Shown piece by piece: positions 26,924-36,700 of a stretch of 64,000 nt of DNA. The notes under the pieces were generated by a model, which had not been told where the DNA came from, did not search any database, and was given only the letters and a program-made list of their open reading frames with translations. The position numbers and the translations under genes were made by a program. The stretch comes from Peribacillus folii (GTDB lineage: Bacteria > Bacillota > Bacilli > Bacillales > DSM-1321): assembly GCF_030271255.1 (NCBI RefSeq), contig NZ_JASJOM010000006.1, positions 62,001 to 126,000 on the forward strand, given 5' to 3'. How positions within the stretch are numbered: position 1 is the first letter of the stretch; every line of letters starts with the position of its first letter.

Positions 26924-27646
26924 TCATAAAGACTCTTCATTTTCATTAAAAAATTTTTGGATTTGATAAGGGATTTTATAACGTTTTTCAGGCAGTAAAT
27001 ATGTCAACTGCAGATCAGCCTTCCTGGCCAGCTGAATTTGTCTGTAAAGGGAAGCTTGCTCTTTCCGCATGCTGCCGAAAACTTGAATCACCTTCATTGG
27101 TATTTTCTCCGCAATTACCGGCTCTTCGGATTCCAAAATATAGTTCTCACATTCTGCTGGTTCGAGCTCATATGCAGCCGCCACCTCAGCCAGCCATTTT
27201 TTATAAAAAAATTTATTTTCCTTCTCCTTCCCAAGCTGGGCTTTCAAGGAGAAAATCGGATCGATCAATACGACAGATCGGATATTGCTGCCAAGTTCAT
27301 TCATTAGCTTCAGGGCGAGGAGAGTGCCTGCCCCCTCTGCCAATACATGAATCCTTTTATTGGCTATTTCCTTTTTCATGAAGAGAATATATAAGTTAAG
27401 GGAAAGGTCCGTTGCTTTTGGGCTGCCCCAGTTGGCTCCATATAAATTGGATGAAAATAACGTGTACCCATAACTCTTGAGGTATTCCAAAATTTGCAGC
27501 CTGCCTGGATGCTGAAGCCAAAAGCTGCTGTCTTTTTCGACAAAATGACTGCGGTCTCCAATTACCAGTACGGAAAAACCACTGGGCCGCTCTGGATAAT
27601 AGATGATATTCCATTGATCGTCAATTTGAAAAGTTCGTTGTTCCAT
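26924..27646 (-). CDS. yjaU: Alpha/beta-hydrolase-fold protein YjaU, nucleophile motif degenerate
   Basis: The 240-aa protein shows an alpha/beta-hydrolase pattern: LVIGDRSHF, LQILEYLKSYGYTLFSSNLYGANWGSP, the elbow region HVLAEGAGTLLALKLMNELG, then SVVLIDPIFSLK. The nucleophile elbow G-x-S-x-G reads AEGAG, so the catalytic serine is replaced by glycine. It is therefore unlikely to be a standard esterase. AAAGGAGTTTG precedes the ATG. First of the yjaU-yjaV pair; symbol assigned by synteny. Confidence 0.65.
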   Translation of the reverse strand: MEQRTFQIDDQWNIIYYPERPSGFSVLVIGDRSHFVEKDSSFWLQHPGRLQILEYLKSYGYTLFSSNLYGANWGSPKATDLSLNLYILFMKKEIANKRIHVLAEGAGTLLALKLMNELGSNIRSVVLIDPIFSLKAQLGKEKENKFFYKKWLAEVAAAYELEPAECENYILESEEPVIAEKIPMKVIQVFGSMRKEQASLYRQIQLARKADLQLTYLLPEKRYKIPYQIQKFFNENEESL

Positions 27647-27878
27647 CGGTCAAACTCCTTTAAGGAATATTACTACTACAATATTAATTTATGACGAAAT
27701 ATAGAAAGGGTCAGTGGAAACGCCTAACTTCCTAGCTTAAATTAAACAAGCAGGGATGATTTTTCACCCATGGACCGTAATGATTTCCGTGCTGGCCTTT
27801 AATATCGCCTCTTTTGGGCTGGGACGTCCCTCTCGGTGAATGGATTCAATTATTTGAAGGGTATTATTAAAAACCCGT

Positions 27879-27906
27879 TTTAACTGCATATTAATTATGG
27901 TAAGAT
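27879..27906 (+). promoter_or_regulatory. Probable promoter of yjzD
   Basis: TTTAAC (27879-27884) and TAAGAT (27901-27906) are 16 bases apart, with an extended -10 TGG. The pair lies 35 bases before the yjzD start. Confidence 0.4.
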
Positions 27907-27940
27907 AAAAAATGAATGTAGTGGAATGAGGTGAAATTCG

Positions 27941-28132
27941 ATGCGTTATGCTTGGACAATTTTTTGGACATTCTTATTAGTGCATATGACTGTATATGTT
28001 GTTTCTTCCATGATGGGAGTTTCATACGATGCTGCACAGGGATCGATTTTAGGAATAGCAGCTTCCATCCTGATTTTGATCATCCCTTCTATTTTGCCTG
28101 CTGGGCCAACTGAAGACTCCCAACAGCATTAA
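27941..28132 (+). CDS. yjzD: Small membrane protein YjzD (DUF2929)
   Basis: A 63-aa protein with two hydrophobic helices (WTIFWTFLLVHMTVYVVSSM and GSILGIAASILILIIPSIL) and a short polar tail (GPTEDSQQH). The first residues MRYAWTIFWTF are typical of the family. GATGAGGTG-like sequence precedes the ATG. Function unknown. Place between the arg region and yjaU as in B. subtilis, with clpB inserted on the other side. Confidence 0.8.
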   Translation: MRYAWTIFWTFLLVHMTVYVVSSMMGVSYDAAQGSILGIAASILILIIPSILPAGPTEDSQQH

Positions 28133-28136
28133 GAAG

Positions 28137-28170
28137 CAAAAGAGGACATCCTTTTTCGATGTCCTTTTTG
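28137..28170. terminator. Two-way terminator between yjzD and clpB
   Basis: An 8-bp stem aggacatc/gatgtcct flanked by A and T runs, between convergent genes. Confidence 0.8.
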
Positions 28171-28206
28171 TTATACCGTCTTTTTCTTTCCATTAAACTG
28201 AATTTC

Positions 28207-30801
28207 CTATATTTCAGGGAGAACCAATTCATCATCATCGAAATCGACTGTAATCCCAGCTGTTTGACCGTCAATCCCGGCTATGATTTTTCGGGCGATT
28301 TTTGTTTCCAGATGCTTTTGGATGAATCGTTTCAACGGCCTTGCACCATATACGGGATCATAGCCTTGTTCAGCTATGAATTCCTTGGCGGCTTCAGTGA
28401 CAGTCAGCTGAATATTTTGCTCCGTTAACCTCACTTGTAATTGCTGAACCATTTTTTCAACGATTTCAACGATTTCCTGTTTTGTAAGAGGTTTGAATAA
28501 AACGATGTCATCTACGCGATTCAAAAATTCCGGCCGGAAATGTCCTCTTAATTCTTTGAACACTTGATCTTTTATTTCTTCTTCGATGCCGCCATCATCC
28601 CTGTTGGATTGCAACAAGAAATGGGACCCGATATTTGAAGTCATGATGATCACCGTATTTTTACAGTTGATGGTTCTGCCTTGGGAGTCGGTAATCCTTC
28701 CATCATCGAGCAGTTGCAGCAAAATATTGAAGACCTCTGGGTGTGCCTTTTCAATTTCGTCCAATAAGACTACAGAGTACGGATTTCTCCTGATAGCCTC
28801 CGTTAACTGACCACCTTCCTCAAAGCCGACATACCCAGGAGGGGCGCCGACGAGACGGGAAACGGAATGTTTCTCCATATATTCCGACATATCGATTCGA
28901 ATCATATGTTCTTCACTATCAAATAATGTTTCTGCAAGTGCTTTCACCAGTTCGGTTTTTCCCACACCGGTCGGTCCGAGGAAAATGAACGAACCAATCG
29001 GCCTGTTTGGATCCTTGATCCCAGCCCTTGCCCTTAGAACTGCGTCAGAAACTAGGTCAACCGCTTCCCCTTGGCCAATGACACGTTCATGGAGGATATC
29101 GGATAGACGAAGCAACTTCTCCCGTTCACTTTCCACCAGCTTGCTAATAGGAATTCCAGTCCATCTCGCCACGATCGAAGCAATTTCTTCTTCCGTCACC
29201 TCTTGGCGAAGCAATCGAGAATCCTGTTTTTCTTGTTCCAGCTCATTTTCCATCGCTTCCAATTCTTTTTGAAGCTCGGGAATCCTTCCGTGCCGGAGCT
29301 CTGCCGCCCGATTAAGGTCATAGTCATTCTCTGCCTGCTCCAACTCATGACGCAGCTTCTCAAGCTCTTCACGTTGGTCCTGCACCTTTTGCAGTGCCGA
29401 CTTCTCCATCTGCCACTTGGATTTCATTCCATTGGCCCGATCCTGAAGTTCTGAAAGTTCTTTTTGCAGCACCTCCAGCCTTGCTTTACTCTGAGGATCC
29501 TCTTCATTCTTCAAGGCCGCTTCTTCAATCTCAAGCTGCATGATCTTTCTCGTGATTTCATCCAACTCCGATGGCATTGAATCGATTTCCATCCGGATCA
29601 TTGCACAAGCTTCATCCACAAGATCAATCGCCTTGTCCGGCAAGAATCGCTCCGTTATATATCGGTTTGAAAGGACTGAGGCTGCGACGATCGCCCGATC
29701 ATGAATCCTGACGCCGTGGTGAATTTCAAACCGTTCCTTCAGCCCCCGCAAGATTGAAATCGTATCTTCCACATCTGGCTCTGGCACAAGTACCTGCTGG
29801 AAACGCCGCTCCAGAGCTGGGTCCTTTTCGATATATTTTCGATATTCATCCAGCGTTGTTGCCCCGATGCAATGAAGCTCTCCCCTGGCAAGCATGGGCT
29901 TAAGCATATTCCCGGCATCCAATGCCCCATCCGTTCTGCCTGCGCCGACGATCGTATGCAATTCATCAATGAACAACAAGATTTTACCGTCACTTTTCTT
30001 AATCTCATTCAATACGGCTTTTAAACGTTCCTCAAATTCACCGCGGAATTTTGCACCGGCGACAAGCGCACTCATGTCCAGTGAAAAAACGGTCTTGTCC
30101 TTCAATCCTTCAGGTACATCCTTCCTGACAATTCTTTGGGCCAGCCCTTCGACAATCGCGGTTTTCCCTACCCCTGGTTCACCAATCAATACGGGATTGT
30201 TTTTTGTTTTACGTGAAAGGATCCGGATGACGTTCCGGATTTCCGAATCACGTCCGATGACAGGATCGACCTTCCCCGTTTTAACTTCGGCGACGAGATC
30301 TCTGCCGTATTTTTTTAATACTTCATATGTGCTTTCAGGATTTTGACTAGTCACTCGCTGATTCCCCCTTACATCCTGTATGATCCTTTTTGCTTTATCG
30401 TAATCCATTCCAAATGATGAAAAAAGCTTGTTTACATTCGCGTTCCTGCCTTTCAATGATGCAAGCAGAATATGTTCGACAGATAAATATTCATCCTCCC
30501 ACACCTTCATTTCCTTTTCAGCGGCTGTCACAATTTGCTGCAGTGAAGGTGACATGTAAATCTGGGAACCACCCCCGCTCACTTCCGGCAAACGATTGAG
30601 TTCCTTATCCAGCTCCAACTCAAATTGATCCAGCGATTTATCGGATTCAGATAAAATCCTGACCAATAAGCTATCATCCTGCTCCAGTAGATTCTTCAAT
30701 AAATGCAGCTCCGTCAGCTCCGGATTCCCCATTTGGCTTGCTAGCTCTTGTCCGCCGATGAATGCTTGCTGGGTTCTTTCGGTCATTCTATTCATATCCA
30801 T
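28207..30801 (-). CDS. clpB: ATP-dependent disaggregase ClpB
   Basis: A hexameric AAA+ chaperone that solubilises aggregated proteins with DnaK. The 864-aa protein has an N domain (1-~145), NBD1 with Walker A GEPGVGKT and Walker B FIDELHT, a long middle coiled coil (~400-530, rich in E/K/L), and NBD2 with [16 protein letters not shown] and [14 protein letters not shown]. The coiled coil length and the lack of an IGF/ClpP loop support ClpB rather than ClpC. GGAGG precedes the ATG. A CtsR box lies in its leader. B. subtilis lacks clpB; related genera have it here. Confidence 0.97.
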   Translation of the reverse strand: MDMNRMTERTQQAFIGGQELASQMGNPELTELHLLKNLLEQDDSLLVRILSESDKSLDQFELELDKELNRLPEVSGGGSQIYMSPSLQQIVTAAEKEMKVWEDEYLSVEHILLASLKGRNANVNKLFSSFGMDYDKAKRIIQDVRGNQRVTSQNPESTYEVLKKYGRDLVAEVKTGKVDPVIGRDSEIRNVIRILSRKTKNNPVLIGEPGVGKTAIVEGLAQRIVRKDVPEGLKDKTVFSLDMSALVAGAKFRGEFEERLKAVLNEIKKSDGKILLFIDELHTIVGAGRTDGALDAGNMLKPMLARGELHCIGATTLDEYRKYIEKDPALERRFQQVLVPEPDVEDTISILRGLKERFEIHHGVRIHDRAIVAASVLSNRYITERFLPDKAIDLVDEACAMIRMEIDSMPSELDEITRKIMQLEIEEAALKNEEDPQSKARLEVLQKELSELQDRANGMKSKWQMEKSALQKVQDQREELEKLRHELEQAENDYDLNRAAELRHGRIPELQKELEAMENELEQEKQDSRLLRQEVTEEEIASIVARWTGIPISKLVESEREKLLRLSDILHERVIGQGEAVDLVSDAVLRARAGIKDPNRPIGSFIFLGPTGVGKTELVKALAETLFDSEEHMIRIDMSEYMEKHSVSRLVGAPPGYVGFEEGGQLTEAIRRNPYSVVLLDEIEKAHPEVFNILLQLLDDGRITDSQGRTINCKNTVIIMTSNIGSHFLLQSNRDDGGIEEEIKDQVFKELRGHFRPEFLNRVDDIVLFKPLTKQEIVEIVEKMVQQLQVRLTEQNIQLTVTEAAKEFIAEQGYDPVYGARPLKRFIQKHLETKIARKIIAGIDGQTAGITVDFDDDELVLPEI

Positions 30802-30837
30802 CCTAATAACCTCCCCCTTTTACATGAACGATTTTAG

Positions 30838-30854
30838 TTTGACCAACTTTGACC
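30838..30854 (-). promoter_or_regulatory. CtsR operator of clpB
   Basis: On the minus strand GGTCAAA-GTT-GGTCAAA is a tandem heptad repeat that matches the CtsR consensus (R)GTCAAA-NAN-(R)GTCAAA. It lies a few bases downstream of the predicted start of transcription. Confidence 0.88.
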
Positions 30855-30865
30855 TTTATATTTTT

Positions 30866-30893
30866 ATTATACTTCTAATTTTCCCCATGTAAA
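30866..30893 (-). promoter_or_regulatory. SigA promoter of clpB
   Basis: TTTACA (30888-30893), a 16-base spacer and TATAAT (30866-30871) on the minus strand, upstream of the CtsR box. Confidence 0.75.
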
Positions 30894-30931
30894 GAAAAGT
30901 TAACTTGAATCTACAATGTACGTTAAGAAAA

Positions 30932-30964
30932 AGGCAAAAACCTTTCCTCATGACGAAGAAAGGT
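30932..30964 (-). terminator. Probable terminator downstream of the YisK-type gene
   Basis: On the minus strand a 7-bp stem acctttc/gaaaggt is followed by TTTTTGCCTTTTTC. It is about 300 bases past the stop of the FAH gene, with no gene in between. Confidence 0.55.
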
Positions 30965-31020
30965 CAAACTGTTGACAAACTTGACGATCGAGTTTGGTTA
31001 CTATTTTATGGCTTGTACAA

Positions 31021-31090
31021 TTTGGACGTTGCCTTCCTCTCCGGGCACTCGCATTTCCCCAGTAGTCTCGTACCCTCCGTTCCAATCAAC
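31021..31090 (-). repeat. Internally deleted copy of the dispersed Bacillaceae repeat
   Basis: On the minus strand it begins GTTGATTGGAACGGAGGGTA, continues CGAGACTACTGGGG, and then joins directly to a right-end-like part (GCGAGTGCCCGGAGAGGAAG, then GCAACG). These match the two ends of the repeat I recall (GTTGATTGGAGCGGAAGG ... GCGAAGTGCCTGGAGCGG), with the middle missing. Confidence 0.5.
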
Positions 31091-31258
31091 TTTGTTTTAC
31101 CTTCCAGATAGAACTTTTTTGACTAAATACATTTTTTTCAAAATAGACGTAGTCAAACTTGTTGTGATGAGGATACTTTCTAAACATGATTTTATTCCGC
31201 GAGACCATTTGAGATGTTGAATTCCAGCGTGAACATCGCAAGTTGTCTACCGAATTTC

Positions 31259-32218
31259 TTAATAACCAATCCTATTCCCTTCAACAACACGCCTTACGCG
31301 GTTTTCAAGGTAACCGATTTTATCGATTTCTATCTTGACCACATCACCATCTTTCAGGAACACTTGCGGGCTGCGTGCAAATCCCACTCCTCCGGGTGTT
31401 CCAGTTAGCACGATGTCCCCTGGCTCGAGTGTCATTAAGTTGGATAAAAATTCAACCAAATACTTCACATTGAACACGAAGTTGGAGGTATTGGTATTTT
31501 GCCGTTCTTCTCCATTCACTGTCAATCGAACATTTAGGCCGGATGGATTGGGCAGCTCGTCGGAAGTGACTAACCAAGGGCCCATCGGAGCGCTTCCTTC
31601 CACCGTTTTCCCTTGAAGCCATTCAATTGTACGGCGCTGGATGTCGCGATACGTAACATCATTGGCAATGGTATAACCCGCTACATAATCAAGAGCATCT
31701 TCTTGTGACACATGACGTGTCCTTTGTCCGACGACAAAAGCGAATTCGGCTTCATAATCAAGCTGTTCCGAGATTGGGAAGAAGGGAATGTCGTCTTGTG
31801 GCCCGATCACTGCATTGGTGAACTTGGCGAATATAACCGGGAACTGCGGCAATTCGCGACCCATTTCAGCAATATGCTCACGATAGTTTTGACCTACACA
31901 TATGATTTTTCCTGGATTTTGGACAGGTGCCTCAAGCTTTACATCCTCAATGGCATGTATCAATGTATGTCTGAACGACTTACGATTATCGATAGCATAG
32001 TCAGCAGCCTTCTTGGCTAAGACGAGGCTTTCCTTCCCACCCTGTAAAAAATCGACCATCACTGCGGGGACATACGCGTTTGCAATTTGTTCACTGCGCA
32101 GTTTTCCTTCACTTTCAAGAAGTGCTTGATAAGCATAGTTCAAGTCCACTATTTCATCATTCGGGTAAAGTGCTCCAATCCGCTTATATCCTTCCTTACT
32201 GAAAGTCACTAATTTCAT
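31259..32218 (-). CDS. yisK: Fumarylacetoacetate hydrolase family protein, YisK-like
   Basis: A 319-aa protein with a complete FAH fold: IICVGQNYREHIAEMG, then the metal ligands in LDYEAEFAFVVG (two Glu) and NDVTYRDIQ (Asp), and GDIVLTGTPGGVGFAR near the end. The family hydrolyses or decarboxylates beta-dicarbonyl acids; B. subtilis YisK is reported to act on oxaloacetate. The substrate here is inferred. AAAGGAGAAG precedes the ATG. It stands alone between clpB and yjzC. Confidence 0.82.
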   Translation of the reverse strand: MKLVTFSKEGYKRIGALYPNDEIVDLNYAYQALLESEGKLRSEQIANAYVPAVMVDFLQGGKESLVLAKKAADYAIDNRKSFRHTLIHAIEDVKLEAPVQNPGKIICVGQNYREHIAEMGRELPQFPVIFAKFTNAVIGPQDDIPFFPISEQLDYEAEFAFVVGQRTRHVSQEDALDYVAGYTIANDVTYRDIQRRTIEWLQGKTVEGSAPMGPWLVTSDELPNPSGLNVRLTVNGEERQNTNTSNFVFNVKYLVEFLSNLMTLEPGDIVLTGTPGGVGFARSPQVFLKDGDVVKIEIDKIGYLENRVRRVVEGNRIGY

Positions 32219-32424
32219 ATTCTCTTCTCCTTTACTAATCTACTTTTATCAGAAACATTCCGCTCCGCTCTTTATGTATAAAAGATGAAATATTCGAACA
32301 TTCAAACATTTTCTATTTCATTATAAAACTCCCATAATCACATGGCAAATGGATGAGGCGAGAATCTTAAGTCTATCAATCTTTTCAATCAATATTAAAG
32401 GTGGTCAGGGAAACACGCACTTGT

Positions 32425-32474
32425 AAAACAAGGAAAAGGAGATTTACAGCTCCTTTTCCTTGTTTTGGTTTTTT
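32425..32474. terminator. Long hairpin terminator after yjzC
   Basis: A 17-bp perfect stem (32425-32441 with 32450-32466) with an 8-base loop. Eight Ts follow on the plus strand and a TTTT-containing arm lies on the minus strand. It starts right after the restored yjzC stop. Confidence 0.75.
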
Positions 32475-32652
32475 TTAAGGCTTGCGCTGATAAGTCCATA
32501 TCCGGTTATGGTTGGAATTTTCAGGGAATTCATCTCCTGCCTCAAGCTTTACCATTCGGATTAACGACCGTACTGCCCGTTTCGCCGATCTCTACGTAGG
32601 TCCCATTATTAGGTGCCTTCTGCCCTGGCTTGAATTGACGATTTTGCCCCAT
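32475..32652 (-). pseudogene. yjzC: yjzC interrupted by a frameshift
   Basis: From the ATG at 32652 (site AAAGGGGTG) the frame reads MGQNRQFKPGQKAPNNGTYV, then EIGETGSTVVNP, and after NGKA meets a TGA at 32542-32544. One frame over, starting 32555, it continues MVKLEAGDEFPENSNHNRIW and TYQRKP to a TAA at 32475-32477. Together these give a ~58-residue YjzC-like protein. Removing one A in the run at about 32556 restores the frame. Either a real inactivating insertion or a sequencing error. The position next to argF matches B. subtilis yjzC. Confidence 0.8.
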
Positions 32653-32749
32653 AGATTTCACCCCTTTACATGCTTTCCTTGTTATTATTGCCAAGTTCTT
32701 TTCTTTCATGTCAAAAAAAAGAAGGAATGAAGGACATGAAGGTGATCCG

Positions 32750-32784
32750 TATAAAAAAAGGCGTCCTCTTGTGAGCGGACGCCT
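32750..32784 (-). terminator. Terminator of the arginine operon
   Basis: An 8-bp stem aggcgtcc/ggacgcct with seven Ts on the minus strand, just after the argF stop. Confidence 0.85.
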
Positions 32785-32790
32785 CCTTAA

Positions 32791-33750
32791 TTAAGACAAT
32801 AAATCCACTAAAACCGCCTTCTGGGCATGGAGACGATTTCCAGCCTGATGGAAAACGACGGAATTAGGTCCATCAATGACTTCACCCGTTACTTCCTCTC
32901 CCCTATGGGCAGGAAGGCAATGCATGAATAAATAATCCTCCTTAGCGTGTTTGACCAGTTCATTGTTGATTTGATATTCCTTGAACGCTTCCAAGCGAAT
33001 TCCATTTTCGATTTCCTGTCCCATGGAAGTCCATACATCGGAATAGACAATGTCCGCATCCTGAATCGCTTCCTGTGCTGATGTTGTCACAACAATGGTG
33101 CTTCCTGTAATTTTCGCTACTTTTTGGGCATAGGCAACCACTTTTTCATCAGGCTTGTAGTCATCTGGACATCCTAAGGAAAAGTCCACCCCCATTTTTG
33201 CACAGCCGACCATCAAGGAATTGGCGACGTTATTGCCATCTCCGATATAACTCATCTTCAAGCCTTTTAGCTCCCCTTTAATCTCGATGATCGTCAAGAA
33301 ATCAGCCAGCACCTGACACGGATGGGCAAGGTCCGTCAGTCCATTGATGACTGGAATTGAAGCATTCTCAGCCAATTCGAGGATTTTTTCATGCTCGAAG
33401 GTACGAATCATTATGCCATCAATATATTCCGAAAGGACCTTTGCCGTATCGGAAATGGACTCACCACGGCCTATCTGCAGATCATTCCCGCTTAAAAACA
33501 AAGCATGCCCGCCTAGCTGCATCATGCCCACTTCGAAAGATACACGGGTTCTGGTCGACGATTTTTCGAAAATCATCCCAAGTGTCTTTCCTTTTAAAGG
33601 AGTATATTCCTCTCCAGCCAGTAACTTCCTCTTAATCTCCTGAGCCAGCTTTAACAGATCCGCTATGGCTGAGGGTGCAGATTCTTTCATTGACAAAAAA
33701 TCTTTTCCATTTAAAATCTTCTTCTGTTCCGTCACGATAATTGAACTCAT
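32791..33750 (-). CDS. argF: Ornithine carbamoyltransferase
   Basis: Forms citrulline from ornithine and carbamoyl phosphate. The 319-aa protein has the carbamoyl-phosphate motif SSTRTRVSFEVGM, the ornithine-side elements GLTDLAHPCQVLADFLT and MHCLPAHRGEEVT (HCLP). The ATG at 33750 overlaps the carB stop (ATGA), so it is translationally coupled; the upstream in-frame ATG at 33786 would lie inside carB. Last gene of argCJBD-carAB-argF, followed by a terminator. Confidence 0.97.
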   Translation of the reverse strand: MSSIIVTEQKKILNGKDFLSMKESAPSAIADLLKLAQEIKRKLLAGEEYTPLKGKTLGMIFEKSSTRTRVSFEVGMMQLGGHALFLSGNDLQIGRGESISDTAKVLSEYIDGIMIRTFEHEKILELAENASIPVINGLTDLAHPCQVLADFLTIIEIKGELKGLKMSYIGDGNNVANSLMVGCAKMGVDFSLGCPDDYKPDEKVVAYAQKVAKITGSTIVVTTSAQEAIQDADIVYSDVWTSMGQEIENGIRLEAFKEYQINNELVKHAKEDYLFMHCLPAHRGEEVTGEVIDGPNSVVFHQAGNRLHAQKAVLVDLLS

Positions 33751-36700
33751 ACATGCGACACCCCTTTCGAATATGTTATTAGCCATTCCTGAAGTGAGGT
33801 AACCTCCAGCTCCGCATTACCTGCTGATTTCAGATATGCCTTGAAGGTCTCTTCTTCCGTAAATGCAAGCAACCGGTATTTTGCGGCCAGCAGTCTTAGC
33901 CTTTTATCTTCTGCTGTTGTTCCATATGCCAAAACAATCGCGGCATTCCCATCTTTCAGCCATTTTTCAAATTCCGAATCACATAAGGTCAAACCTGCCT
34001 CTTGAATGTGCGTACGTATTTCTTCACTTAGCTGGACTGATTGAGATTGGTAAACTCCTGTAGCAGGTTGGGCCTTTTGAGCATGAAATACTTTTGCCAA
34101 AGCTTCTTTTACTGTTTTACCGACCGCAATACCCTCACCTGTCGACTTCATTTCCGGCCCTACCTTGGAATCAAGTCCGCTTAAGGCAAATGTTGAGAAA
34201 ACTGGGTATTTGACGACTTTGTACGGAATGTCTTCCATTAATCCCGTCTTTTCGAACACATCCGACAATAAATATTTCCCGAGCAATATTTTTGTCGCGA
34301 CTTGCACTAAGGATACATCAGTGACTTTACTGATGATCGGAATTGTCCTGCTGGCGCGTGGATTTACTTCCAATACATATACGCTTTTTCCTTCAATCAA
34401 AAATTGGATGTTCATGAGTCCTTTATAACCTAGCTCTGTTACCAGCCTTTGAGCATAAAGGGCCATCTTAGCTTTCATATCATCACTTAAGGTTTGGGCC
34501 GGCAATAATGCCATGCTATCTCCTGAATGGACGCCTGCCTTTTCTACATGTTCGGCAATGATTGGAATATATAGGTCCACCCCGTCCGCAATCAAATCGA
34601 TTTCCGCTTCTTTACCTGGAATATAGGAATCGATCAGCACTGGGTAAACGAGTGCTGCCCCATTTTCCAGTCTTTGAATCAACCCCTCCCTCGTACGAAT
34701 GATTTCCATGCCCTGACCGCCAATGACATAGGACGGACGCAGAAGGATTGGAAAGCCGATTGCCTCGGAACACTCGAGTAACTGCCGTTCATCATTCGCC
34801 ATAGCTCCTGGTACATGCGGAATCTCCAATTTTTGCAGGAGTTGATAAAAGCGATCGCGATCCTCCAATTGATCAAGGGTATCGAAGGTGGTGCCCAACA
34901 AATTCACACCGTAATCCTCAAGGCCCTTCGCCAAATTTATCGCGGTCTGCCCGCCGAATTGGACGATGACGTCTTCGATATCTTCCGATTCAATTACGTT
35001 CAATACATACTCCAATGTTAAGGGCTCGAAGTAGAGGCGATCTGCGGTGGCAAAGTCGGTACTTACCGTTTCCGGATTATTATTGATCATGATTGTTTCA
35101 ACATTTTCATCCTGGAGTGCGTAAACTCCATGCACGGAACAATAATCGAATTCAATTCCCTGTCCGATCCGGATAGGGCCGCTGCCAATCATCAATACCT
35201 TCCTTTTATTCGTTTTCTTCTGCTCATTTTCACCGAAATATGTCGAATAATGATAGTTCGTATGTGAGCTGAACTCTGCTGCACAAGTATCTACCGTTTT
35301 GTATACAGCAATAATGCCCAGCGCTTTTCGGTGGGCCCTCACTTCGATCTCACTTACATTCCAGGCGGACGCTAGGTAACGATCGGAGAATCCCTTTTCC
35401 TTCCATAGCTGCAGTTCTTCTTTAGTAACCGATTGAATTGATTTGGACGTGATTTCAGTTTCCTTTTCGATAAGCGAAGCGAAGGAATGAAGGAAAAAAT
35501 AATCAATGATCGTCGCTTCGTGGATTTCTTCAACTGTCACACCTTTACGAAGCATCTCGAATATGACGAAAATTCGTTCGTCGGATTTTTCGGCAAGTTT
35601 TTTCCACAGTTCTGGAACGGATTTATCCCTCAACGATAAAAGCTGCAGGCCATTCGTTTTTAATTCCAATGAATCGATGGCTTTTTGAACCCCGGCCTCA
35701 AAGCTGCGGTGCAAAGCCATCACTTCACCAGTTGCTTTCATTTGTGTTCCCAATTTTCGGTTTGCGGAGGCGAATTTATCAAATGGCCACCTTGGGAACT
35801 TCACAGCTACATAGTCAAGGGCAGGCTCAAAGCTTGAATATGTACTTTTCGTTACAGGATTGATCAATTCAGATAAATGATAACCGACGGCGAGCTTTGC
35901 GGCGATGCGGGCAATGGGATATCCCGTTGCCTTGGAAGCCAGTGCCGAGGAACGGCTGACGCGCGGATTCACTTCTATTAAATAATATTGTTTGCTATTG
36001 GGATCAAGCGCAAATTGAATGTTACAGCCACCGATGATGCCTAATGCAGAAATGATCTTGATGGACGCGGCACGCAGCATTTGAAACTCATCATCCGATA
36101 AAGTTTGAGAAGGTGCCACGACGATGGAATCGCCTGTATGGATACCGACCGGATCGATATTTTCCATATTACAGATGGTGATGCACGTATTGTTGCCATC
36201 ACGCATCACCTCATATTCGATTTCTTTATATCCGGCTATGCTTCTTTCAATCAAGCACTGTGTAATCGGGCTTTCTTGGAGTCCGCCCCGAACAAGTTCC
36301 TTGAATGATTCCAGGGAATCAGCAATCCCGCCACCTGTCCCGCCAAGTGTATAGGCAGGCCGAACGATAATCGGGAAACCGATTTTGCCTGCGAAGGCTA
36401 ATGCTTCTTCCATCGTATGAACGATTGTACTATCCGGGACCGGCTCATCGATTTCGAGCATCAGCTCACGGAACAATTCACGATCTTCTCCCTTTTTGAT
36501 CGAGTCAATCGGTGTACCCAATAGTTTCACATCATACTTCTTAAGCACACCTGCATCATCCAATTGATAGGCAAGGTTCAATCCTGTTTGCCCTCCTAAT
36601 GTAGCGAGCAGGCCATCAGGCTTTTCCTTGGCAATGATTTTTTCAAGCACATCTACTGTCAAAGGTTCAAAGTAAACGGCATCGGCATTCATATCATCCG

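Noticed and set aside
29894-30346. 150-codon plus-strand frame over clpB
   Set aside because: Antisense shadow of the NBD1 coding region.
30962-30978. Second CtsR box (GGTCAAA-CTG-TTGACAA)
   Set aside because: Only the first heptad fits; the second half lacks GGTCAAA, and it lies upstream of the clpB promoter.
30905-31220. Overlapping plus-strand frames of 68 and 82 codons
   Set aside because: No ribosome sites, no recognisable protein pattern, and they cross a decayed repeat.
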